A stretch of 5,482 nucleotides of DNA, taken from Prevotellaceae bacterium. GTDB taxonomy: Bacteria > Bacteroidota > Bacteroidia > Bacteroidales > Paludibacteraceae. Under the pieces are notes generated by a model. That model was not told the DNA's origin, ran no database searches, and saw only the letters and a list, made by a program, of their open reading frames with translations. The DNA lies in NCBI GenBank assembly GCA_031290375.1, contig JAITNR010000179.1:1-5482 (forward strand), written 5' to 3'. A program made the translations under genes and the position numbers. Below, one piece after another: positions 1 to 5,482 of this stretch; positions within the stretch are counted from its first letter, which is position 1; each line of letters starts with the position of its first letter.

Positions 1-208
1 AAAACGCCTCTATTTCGTTTCTCTTTTTTAGCCCAAAAAGCTTTGAAAGCTCCTTCTCGTTTCTACCACTCAAGATATCATTGTAAAGCTCCACGCACTC
101 TTTTCTGCACTCAAATTTATCGCCAAAACACAAAGCGTCCCGTAACTTGCCTTTGAAGGGCGAAATGGAGCTTTTATCCTCGCTCGGGGAGAAGAGAATT
201 TTCAACAT
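1..208 (-). CDS. yaaA: YaaA/DUF328 (UPF0246) family protein, 5' part only
   Basis: The first 69 codons of a gene that continues past the left edge. The protein begins MLKILFSPSEDKSS, followed by SPFKGKLRD; the start KILFSPSE resembles the N-terminus of the YaaA (DUF328, UPF0246) family. In Escherichia coli YaaA is a cytosolic protein that lowers free iron and limits DNA and protein damage during hydrogen peroxide stress; that role is family knowledge and is not shown here. The ATG at 208-206 is chosen because AAAGG lies six bases upstream of it on the - strand and an extended -10 box lies just beyond. The gene is divergent from mod, with 124 bases between the two starts. The reading frame is open to the edge, with no sign of damage. 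Because only the N-terminus is visible, the family call is moderate. Confidence 0.68.
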   Translation of the reverse strand, partial: MLKILFSPSEDKSSISPFKGKLRDALCFGDKFECRKECVELYNDILSGRNEKELSKLFGLKKRNEIEAF

Positions 209-230
209 AACAGACCTTTGATTTTTGGTT

Positions 231-239
231 ATTATAACA
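231..239 (-). promoter_or_regulatory. Extended -10 promoter of the yaaA-like gene
   Basis: On the - strand this reads TGTTATAAT, an exact match to the TGnTATAAT extended -10 pattern typical of sigma-70 promoters in Campylobacter and Helicobacter, where the -35 box is weakly conserved. Transcription would start near 224, giving a leader of about 15 bases with the AAAGG ribosome binding site ahead of the ATG at 208. The placement fits well; no transcript data are available. Confidence 0.6.
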
Positions 240-285
240 TACATCTCAATACCCATTTGATGCCAAAATGTAAGGTCTTTTGAGA

Positions 286-291
286 TAAAAT
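286..291 (+). promoter_or_regulatory. Candidate -10 box for the mod-res operon
   Basis: TAAAAT matches TATAAT at five of six positions and lies about 40 bases before the mod ATG at 333, which would give a leader of roughly 35 bases. It lacks the TGn extension and no clear -35 is seen, so it is the best candidate in the 124-base divergent region rather than a firm call. The region is AT-rich and chance matches are likely. Confidence 0.3.
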
Positions 292-321
292 GCCGAGTAT
301 TCACCAAAACATATCAAGCAT

Positions 322-326
322 AAGGA
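322..326 (+). promoter_or_regulatory. Ribosome binding site that fixes the mod start at ATG 333
   Basis: AAGGA lies six bases upstream of the ATG at 333-335, an ideal spacing. Two other ATGs nearby (290 and 326) share one frame that stops at TGA 350-352; the one at 326 also overlaps the AAGGA. No comparable site precedes the in-frame TTG at 373. This site therefore shows that translation starts before the G tract, which makes the tract part of the coding sequence. Confidence 0.7.
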
Positions 327-332
327 TGCATA

Positions 333-407
333 ATGCCACAAGATTTGACTGACGATAATCAAAACAAAGTCCTTGCGGGGGGGGGCAAAAGCCACTCGTC
401 TTCGTAA
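333..407 (+). CDS. Phase-variable 5' end of mod, read out of frame (OFF) as a 24-residue peptide
   Basis: From ATG 333 the sequence reads MPQDLTDDNQNKVLAGGG, then KSHSSS and a TAA stop at 405-407. The reading passes through the nine-G tract and exits in the wrong frame for the methyltransferase body. Removing one G or adding two would give ...NKVLAGGAKATRL or ...NKVLAGGGAKATRL and continue in frame to the mod stop at 2280. The short product has no recognisable function and is best seen as the aborted N-terminus of Mod in the OFF state. A genuine leader peptide is a less likely alternative. A miscounted homopolymer in the assembly would also explain the frame break. Confidence 0.7.
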   Translation: MPQDLTDDNQNKVLAGGGKSHSSS

Positions 408-2280
408 CGAAAGCATACAGCCAAACACAGATTTACTCAATACACTTAGATTAGCAACCCCACAATTTTTTGACGCGGCAGGTAATTTCAAAGCCGACAA
501 ATTCGCCGAAGAACTGAAAGCCAATAACATTGCCGAAGCTCACGATGGTTATAAACTTAGCTTTGTAGGCAAAGACTACGCTCGCTTGCAAACAGGGCTA
601 CAATCTGAAACTATGATTGCGCCCGACAGCCGCCACAACGCACTTCCTGAAAACGCCAACAGCGGCAATGTTTTTATCACGGGCGACAATCTCGAAGCCC
701 TGCGCCACTTACAAAACGCTTACTCGGGAAAAATAAAAATGATTTATATCGACCCGCCTTACAACACAGGCAAAGAGTTTGTCTATAACGATAAATTTGA
801 ATTTGACGATGAAAAATTACAATCGGCATTGGGTTATAATGAGGATGAAATTGAGCGACTAAAATCTATTCAAGGCAAAAGTTCACATAGTGCATGGCTC
901 ACCTTTATGTACCCTCGCTTGAAACTCGCCCAAAAATTGCTGAGCGACGACGGCGTCATCTTTGTTTCTATCGATGATAACGAACAAGCAAATCTGAAAC
1001 TGTTGATGGATGATGTGTTTGGGGAGGGGAATTTTGTGGCAAATATGATAAGACAAGAAAAAGCAGGTGCGGGACACGATTCAAAAGAACTTGCTATTGA
1101 GTATGATTACATTGTAGTTTATTCCAAAAATAAAACAACATTAAAAATTAACAAAGAAAATGTTGATGTTGGAAATGATATAAAATATAGATATCAAGAT
1201 AATTTCGTAAATGAACGAGGAAAATATTATTTAAGAGATTTGAATTACAAAGGTAGTTATAGTCCTTCTCTTGATTATCCAATTGTTTTGCCAAATGGAA
1301 AAACAATTTTTTCTGGTGGAATACAAGGAAGACCTAATACTTGGCGTTGGAGCGAAGCAAAGTTCAAATGGGGAATTGAAAATGATTTTATCATATTTAA
1401 AGAAGATAGAGTTTACATAAAGCAATATCAATTTGTTGATAATGAAGGAAATTTAATAGATAGATTTATTCCATATCGGGCATTGACAAAATTTTTAAAT
1501 TCAGAGGGAACTATTGAATTAACAAAATTAGGATTAAATGCAGTTTTTAATTTTCCAAAATCTGTTAATTTATTAAAGTATCTATTGCAAATAGCAACGA
1601 ATAAAAATTCCCTCATCCTCGACTTCTTCGCCGGTTCTGCCACTACTGCTCACGCTGTTATGCAGCTAAACTCCGAAGATGGCGGAGAGCGCAAATATAT
1701 TATGGTACAACTTGACGAGCCAACCAACCTTGAGAGTGAAGCACGCAAAGCTGGATATGACACGATAGACAAAATAAGCCGTGAGCGCATCAAAAAAGCA
1801 GGCGAAAAGATACTAAATGAGTACAATAGCGACCTTGCCAAACAGTCAAATGGCTGGGATAAAGATACAGGTTTCAAACACTATCATCTGAAAACGTCCG
1901 ATGTACAAACGCTCGACAAAATCACAGATTTTGACCCGTCCAAACCACAATTTGACTTTGGTGATGATAGAGATGTTTTGAGCATACTGCAAACTTGGCT
2001 ATTGGCAGATGGAAACAAATTTGATACAAAAATTGAAAATATCACACTGGGCGATTACACCGCACCGTATGTCAAAGAAGCAGGCACGATTTATCTTATC
2101 GAGCCAAATTTTGGTACACAAGCGTTGGAAGCGTTGCTGAACAAAATAGGAAAAAACGAATTATCAGTCAGTACGATTTGTATTTATCCATATTCTTTCA
2201 CATTTACGGAACTTTTGGAGCTGAAAAATAATGTAAAAAACAATTTAGACTACCCGCCAACAATAATAGAAAGATATTAA
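373..2280 (+). CDS. mod: Type III restriction-modification methyltransferase subunit Mod (phase-variable)
   Basis: Site-specific adenine-N6 DNA methyltransferase and recognition subunit of a type III system, working in the cytoplasm with Res. Numbering from the in-frame TTG at 373 (635 residues): an N-terminal block with TPQFFDAAGNF and FITGDNLEALRHLQ; the catalytic motif DPPYNTG at D127-Y130; conserved SSHSAWLTFMYPRLKLA and GVIFVSIDDNEQANLK; a target recognition region at about 225-410; then the AdoMet-binding motif DFFAGSATTAHAV at 417-429. The order DPPY before FAGS is that of beta-class methyltransferases, as in EcoP15I Mod, and the length is normal. The true start is more likely ATG 333, which has a ribosome binding site but is out of frame here because of the G9 tract; the ON forms would be 648 (8 G) or 649 (11 G) residues. 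TTG 373 has no good ribosome binding site and may give only weak expression. The recognition region (about 1090-1605) is much more AT-rich than its flanks. The stop lies one base before res. Confidence 0.93.
   Translation: MRGGAKATRLRNESIQPNTDLLNTLRLATPQFFDAAGNFKADKFAEELKANNIAEAHDGYKLSFVGKDYARLQTGLQSETMIAPDSRHNALPENANSGNVFITGDNLEALRHLQNAYSGKIKMIYIDPPYNTGKEFVYNDKFEFDDEKLQSALGYNEDEIERLKSIQGKSSHSAWLTFMYPRLKLAQKLLSDDGVIFVSIDDNEQANLKLLMDDVFGEGNFVANMIRQEKAGAGHDSKELAIEYDYIVVYSKNKTTLKINKENVDVGNDIKYRYQDNFVNERGKYYLRDLNYKGSYSPSLDYPIVLPNGKTIFSGGIQGRPNTWRWSEAKFKWGIENDFIIFKEDRVYIKQYQFVDNEGNLIDRFIPYRALTKFLNSEGTIELTKLGLNAVFNFPKSVNLLKYLLQIATNKNSLILDFFAGSATTAHAVMQLNSEDGGERKYIMVQLDEPTNLESEARKAGYDTIDKISRERIKKAGEKILNEYNSDLAKQSNGWDKDTGFKHYHLKTSDVQTLDKITDFDPSKPQFDFGDDRDVLSILQTWLLADGNKFDTKIENITLGDYTAPYVKEAGTIYLIEPNFGTQALEALLNKIGKNELSVSTICIYPYSFTFTELLELKNNVKNNLDYPPTIIERY
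377..385 (+). repeat. Homopolymeric G tract (G9), slipped-strand phase-variation switch of mod
   Basis: Nine consecutive G lie 14 codons into the ATG 333 reading frame. Homopolymeric G or C tracts of about this length are the usual contingency switches in Campylobacter and Helicobacter, including in type III mod genes such as modH of H. pylori. By direct frame counting, 8 or 11 G put ATG 333 in frame with the methyltransferase (ON); 9 G ends at TAA 405-407, and 10 G runs into a third frame that ends at a TAG soon after. The window thus shows an OFF allele, provided the tract length is correctly called. Confidence 0.85.
1090..1605 (+). other. AT-rich target recognition domain block of mod
   Basis: Within mod, the segment between the conserved GVIFVSIDDNE block and the FAGSATTAHA motif changes composition abruptly. 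I counted 11 G/C in 1141-1200, 12 in 1381-1440 and 15 in 1501-1560 (each of 60), against 32 in 601-660 and 31 in 1621-1680. In type III Mod proteins this position holds the target recognition domain, which sets the DNA sequence methylated and differs between alleles. The composition step suggests it was acquired by recombination separately from the conserved parts. The recognised sequence cannot be read from the protein alone. Boundaries are approximate. Confidence 0.7.
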
Positions 2281-2281
2281 A

Positions 2282-5131
2282 ATGAAACTAGACAAACTTC
2301 AATATCAATTAGATGCCATTGAAAAGGTGATATCGGCAATAGATAAAAACAATATTGCTGAAAACGGAGATTTTTATGCAAATCCGCTTTTGCAAAACAC
2401 TAAAGGCATTGATGTAAAAATGGAAACGGGCACGGGTAAAACATATGTCTATACCCGCCTGATGCATGAACTCAAAAGGCAATTTGGGTTTTTCAAATTT
2501 ATTATTATTGTGCCGAGTGTGGCGATAAAAGAGGGCGTGAAAATGTCAATCATTTCAGACGAGTGGAACAAACATTTCCGTCAAGAATTTGGCAATCAAA
2601 ACATCAACTTCGGCATAATCAACGCGGGCGATTTTGATGTAAAAAAAGGTAAACGCAAACAAATTCCCGTAGCATTGAGTTCGTTTTGCGAAGCCGCGCG
2701 CGTAGAGGAAAAGTCAGTGCAGGTTTTGCTTTTGAATGATGCTATGCTTGCCTCTACTTCTATGACCCGCAAGGATTATGATTCTGCTTTGTTTGGAAGT
2801 GTCAATTGCCCGATAGAAGGGCTTAAAAACACTCGCCCGATTGTGATTATAGACGAGCCACACCGTTTCAGCAAAGAAAATAAAGCATGGAAAAACATAA
2901 CAGAAGGATTAAATCCGCAGTTGATTATCCGTTTTGGAGCGACATTTCCCGACAAAGGCATTGGCGCAGGAAAAAATAAAACAACAGAAAAAGACTACGA
3001 AAATTTAGTTTACGATCTCAACTCCGTGCGTGCTTTCAATGAGAACCTGGTAAAAGGCGTTCATATCCGATATCCTAAAATTCCAAATGTCGCTGATGAT
3101 GGTAACATTTTGAAATGCAAAGTCATATCTATAAATAAAGACGGCAACAAATTGCGGAGTGTAACTTTTTCATGCAATAACAGAAAGATTGAAGTGGAGA
3201 TTGGTGGTGCGATGTCATCGGTCGATACAAATTTTAACAATATTGTGCTTGATTTGGATGGTAAAAATCTTGTGCTTTCCAACGGAACGAGTATAGAAAT
3301 CGGAATGAGTATTTTACCGCAAATTTTCTCAATGAATTATCAGGAAGTACTTCTAAAACAAGCCATTGATATTCATTTTGAAAAAGAAAAAGAAAATTTT
3401 TTCCGTCCAAACAATGCCGCAAAAATCAAAACCAATTCACTGTTTTTCATTGATAGTATCTCCTCTTTTCGTGGCAACGATGAAAATGAAAAAGGTTGGT
3501 TGAGAGTAAAATTTGAAGAATTACTGAAACAAAAATTAGAGTCAGAAATTGCTAAGACAAACGATGAATACAGACAATATTTGCAATATTCTTTGCAAAA
3601 CATTGAGGACTGTCTCGCAGGATATTTTTCGCAAGACAATTCCGACAGCGACAAGGCTATCCAAGATGAGGTAGATAAAGTTTTGAGAAATAAGGAACAA
3701 TCGTTGAAATTCAAAAATGAACAAGGCAAATGGAATGTATGCCGTTTCTTTTTCTCAAAATGGACATTGTGCGAAGGCTGGGACAATCCAAATGTGTTTG
3801 TTATCACCAAATTGCGCAGCAGTGGTTCTGAAAACCGCAAAATTCAGGAAGTCGGTCGCGGTTTGCGATTGCCTTTTGATGAAAGCGGGCGGCGAATAAG
3901 CAATGAAGATTTTTATTTGACATACATTATTGATTATTCCGAACGCGATTTTGCTCGCAAATTAGTTGGCGAAATCAACGCAGATGGTGGAAAATTGGCA
4001 GATGGCAAAATTACAGATAGTATTTTGGATAAATTGGTTGAGGCAAAATATGCCGACAATAAAGCAAAGGCAAAGGGAAAACTGTTGCTTGACGATATTA
4101 TTGACGACAAAGACACAATTTTAGACATCGAAAAACTTTTTACTTTATTGCCTGCTGACAATAAAATAAAACTTAAAGATGGCAAAGTCATCGGCGATGA
4201 TTTACCTAAAAAACCAATGGTAAAACTGCGAAAAGAAAATTTTGAGAAACTTCGCTCACTGTGGAAAGAGGTAACCAAACGCTATTTGTTGCGTTTCAAG
4301 GCATTGAACGCAAGCGAACTTCAGCAAGTTTTAGATGCTACTTTTACCGATAATGTTTTTGTAAAACCAGATATTTCAATCGTTGAAGAATATACTGCAA
4401 AAGGCGATGGAAATGTACTCTTGTACGACAGCGGAGCGTCTTCAGTAAATTCCAATATAGGCACGATTTATTATGGAGAGTTTTTGAAACGATTGAGCAA
4501 GCGCACTTCATTGTCTGTTGGTGATTTGCATAATTCAATCTGCAAAACACTCAAAGACAGAGCAAATCCGAGTGAGCTTTTTAATACTATCTCTTTGGAA
4601 AACATTATCAAAAATTTCCAAGCCAAATTTGAAGAACTTTTTGCACAAAAGTATGACTATTCGCCGCTTGATTTCACGGCAAATACAAGTTTATTTCAAC
4701 CTGATGGAACTTTCAAAGATGAGTTGGCGCAAGGGCTTTTGGGCGATAAAGTCGCAAATGATTTCCGGGATAATAGTAAATTTCTTTACGACAAAGCCGT
4801 ATATGACAGCGAAATAGAACATGAAGTATTAAAAATACAACCGAAAAACGAAGTTGTGGTTTATGGCAAGCTGCCAAAACAAAGCATAAAAGTTCCAACA
4901 TATACAGGCGGCACAACGAGTCCAGATTTTGTGTATGCGATTTGCGAAAATAACAGCGAAACTATAAAGTTGCATTTGATAGTGGAAACCAAAAGCGATA
5001 ATCTGCGAATGTCGGATGCTGTTGCCGTTCAAGCACAGGAAAAATTGTTTAAAAACATTCCCAATATCGAATGGCGTATGGAAACCAGCGTTGAGCAGTT
5101 TGAAAAGGATTTAAAATCATTGTGTGAATAA
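2282..5131 (+). CDS. res: Type III restriction endonuclease subunit Res (helicase-like ATPase plus nuclease)
   Basis: The 949-residue restriction subunit of a type III system, which uses ATP hydrolysis to communicate along DNA and cleaves unmethylated DNA in complex with Mod. Visible superfamily 2 motifs: Walker A ETGTGKT at 48-54, motif II DEPH at 191-194, motif III FGATF around 218-222, CEGWDNPNVF around 497-506, and motif VI QEVGRGLRLP at 522-531. Between the two RecA-like domains is an AT-rich insert at about 255-385 that ends in the typical LFFIDSISSFRG. At the C-terminus a PD-(D/E)XK nuclease is seen: SPDF (D882) and VETK (E902, K904). The length is normal for the family, with no frameshift or missing key residue. 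ATG 2282 comes one base after the mod stop with only a weak AAAGA upstream, so translational coupling to mod is likely; Res activity also depends on Mod for site recognition. The gene ends six bases from the convergent msrB stop. Confidence 0.96.
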   Translation: MKLDKLQYQLDAIEKVISAIDKNNIAENGDFYANPLLQNTKGIDVKMETGTGKTYVYTRLMHELKRQFGFFKFIIIVPSVAIKEGVKMSIISDEWNKHFRQEFGNQNINFGIINAGDFDVKKGKRKQIPVALSSFCEAARVEEKSVQVLLLNDAMLASTSMTRKDYDSALFGSVNCPIEGLKNTRPIVIIDEPHRFSKENKAWKNITEGLNPQLIIRFGATFPDKGIGAGKNKTTEKDYENLVYDLNSVRAFNENLVKGVHIRYPKIPNVADDGNILKCKVISINKDGNKLRSVTFSCNNRKIEVEIGGAMSSVDTNFNNIVLDLDGKNLVLSNGTSIEIGMSILPQIFSMNYQEVLLKQAIDIHFEKEKENFFRPNNAAKIKTNSLFFIDSISSFRGNDENEKGWLRVKFEELLKQKLESEIAKTNDEYRQYLQYSLQNIEDCLAGYFSQDNSDSDKAIQDEVDKVLRNKEQSLKFKNEQGKWNVCRFFFSKWTLCEGWDNPNVFVITKLRSSGSENRKIQEVGRGLRLPFDESGRRISNEDFYLTYIIDYSERDFARKLVGEINADGGKLADGKITDSILDKLVEAKYADNKAKAKGKLLLDDIIDDKDTILDIEKLFTLLPADNKIKLKDGKVIGDDLPKKPMVKLRKENFEKLRSLWKEVTKRYLLRFKALNASELQQVLDATFTDNVFVKPDISIVEEYTAKGDGNVLLYDSGASSVNSNIGTIYYGEFLKRLSKRTSLSVGDLHNSICKTLKDRANPSELFNTISLENIIKNFQAKFEELFAQKYDYSPLDFTANTSLFQPDGTFKDELAQGLLGDKVANDFRDNSKFLYDKAVYDSEIEHEVLKIQPKNEVVVYGKLPKQSIKVPTYTGGTTSPDFVYAICENNSETIKLHLIVETKSDNLRMSDAVAVQAQEKLFKNIPNIEWRMETSVEQFEKDLKSLCE

Positions 5132-5137
5132 CGCTAT

Positions 5138-5482
5138 CTATTTCACCAAATCTTTAAACTTACTATAACCCTCTTTGTCCATATCGTCGTAATGGACAAA
5201 TCTAAGCGAGCCGCTGTTCACGCAGTATCTAAGCCCGCCTTTATCCAGCGGGGCGTCGTCAAACAGATGCCCTAGATGTGAGCCGCTGATTTTACTCTTT
5301 ATCTCCGTGCGGTTCATATCGTGAGAATTGTCGTCTATTTTCGTGATAGAACTGCCATCTATCGGCTTTGTAAAGCTCGGCCAGCCACTTCCGGAGTCAA
5401 ATTTGTCCGAAGATGAAAACAGCGGCTCGCCCGTAACGATATCCACATATATGCCTTTTTTGTGATTGTCCCAATACTTACC
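5138..5482 (-). CDS. msrB: Methionine-R-sulfoxide reductase (MsrB domain), 3' part only
   Basis: The last 114 codons of a gene entering from the right edge; the frame is open to base 5482, so any start inside the window (such as GTG 5446) would be artificial. MsrB reduces methionine-R-sulfoxide in proteins, usually with thioredoxin as the reductant. Visible hallmarks: GKYWDNHKKGIYVD, then TGEPLFSSSDKFDSGSGWPSF, GSHLGHLFDD, and GGLRYCVNSGSLRF, whose Cys (visible residue 87, bases 5222-5224) is the expected catalytic cysteine. The two CxxC zinc pairs of some MsrB proteins are absent (VDIV and SKIS at those places), so this is the zinc-free type. The usual resolving cysteine in GCGWPSF is Ser (visible residue 32). 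The sequence style also fits the C-terminal half of MsrA-MsrB fusions, so an MsrA domain may lie beyond the edge. The gene converges on res with six bases between the stops. Confidence 0.93.
   Translation of the reverse strand, partial: GKYWDNHKKGIYVDIVTGEPLFSSSDKFDSGSGWPSFTKPIDGSSITKIDDNSHDMNRTEIKSKISGSHLGHLFDDAPLDKGGLRYCVNSGSLRFVHYDDMDKEGYSKFKDLVK

Noticed and set aside
213..278. Inverted pair agacctt (213-219) and aaggtct (272-278) in the divergent promoter region, a possible operator.
   Set aside because: Only seven bases with a 52-base gap, and the left arm overlaps the ribosome binding site of the yaaA-like gene. This is within chance for the region.
246..530. 94-codon open frame on the - strand across the mod promoter and start.
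   Set aside because: It overlaps the divergent promoter region, the G tract and conserved Mod sequence, and the protein resembles nothing known to me.
1021..1029. ggggagggg within mod, a possible second slippage tract.
   Set aside because: It is interrupted by an A, each run is only four G, and it encodes conserved FGEGNF residues. It is not a plausible switch.
1621..1660. AdoMet motif reads FAGSATT instead of the more common FAGSGTT, a possible inactivating change.
   Set aside because: As I recall, the Ala form is frequent among type III Mod proteins, and the rest of the motif is intact, so I do not treat it as damage.
3373..3840. 155-codon open frame on the - strand inside res.
   Set aside because: It lies wholly antisense to conserved Res helicase sequence, has low-complexity Ser/Phe-rich content, no ribosome binding site and no recognisable domain.
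3934..4278. 114-codon open frame on the - strand inside res.
   Set aside because: It is antisense to res and its Ser/Leu-rich composition is typical of the complement of Lys/Asp-rich coding sequence. No independent support.
1..5482. CRISPR arrays, tRNA or rRNA genes, insertion sequences, toxin-antitoxin pairs or other defence genes.
   Set aside because: None seen: no spaced direct repeats, no transposase or integrase motifs, no RNA gene signatures; the window is almost filled by the four genes.

Overview
The window carries a complete type III restriction-modification locus, a DNA methyltransferase gene (mod) followed by a restriction helicase-nuclease gene (res), both on the + strand. It sits between two genes on the - strand that are cut by the window edges. 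At the left edge are the first 69 codons of a probable YaaA/DUF328 family gene. At the right edge are the last 114 codons of a methionine-R-sulfoxide reductase (MsrB domain). The overall low G+C, a TGnTATAAT-type promoter, a homopolymeric G tract at the start of a surface or DNA-modification type gene, and the flanking proteins suggest a Campylobacterota organism, most likely Campylobacter or a close relative. That assignment is inference; no rRNA or other taxonomic marker is present.

Layout: 1-208 (-) yaaA-like 5' part; 209-332 divergent intergenic region with a good extended -10 promoter for yaaA on the - strand and a weaker candidate promoter for mod on the + strand; 333-407 the translated start of mod, containing a run of nine G (377-385); 373-2280 the mod body; 2282-5131 res, starting one base after the mod stop; 5132-5137 a six-base gap; 5138-5482 (-) msrB.

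The main observation is that mod appears to be phase-variable and is captured here in the OFF state. The only well-placed start (ATG at 333, with AAGGA six bases upstream) enters the G tract in a frame that stops at TAA 405-407 after 24 codons. With 8 or 11 G the same ATG would read straight into the methyltransferase and give a protein of 648 or 649 residues; with 9 or 10 G it does not. Slipped-strand changes of the tract would therefore switch the methyltransferase, and with it the restriction activity and any methylation-dependent gene regulation (a 'phasevarion'). The target recognition region of Mod is a sharply AT-rich block between two G+C-richer conserved blocks, which suggests exchange of specificity modules between alleles.

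How the genes work together: Mod recognises the site and methylates adenine; Res has ATPase/translocase motifs and a C-terminal PD-(D/E)XK nuclease and in this family needs Mod for DNA recognition. Switching Mod off should therefore silence both activities without self-damage. I see no evidence of a wholly new class of system; the interest lies in this particular switchable allele and its recombined specificity domain.
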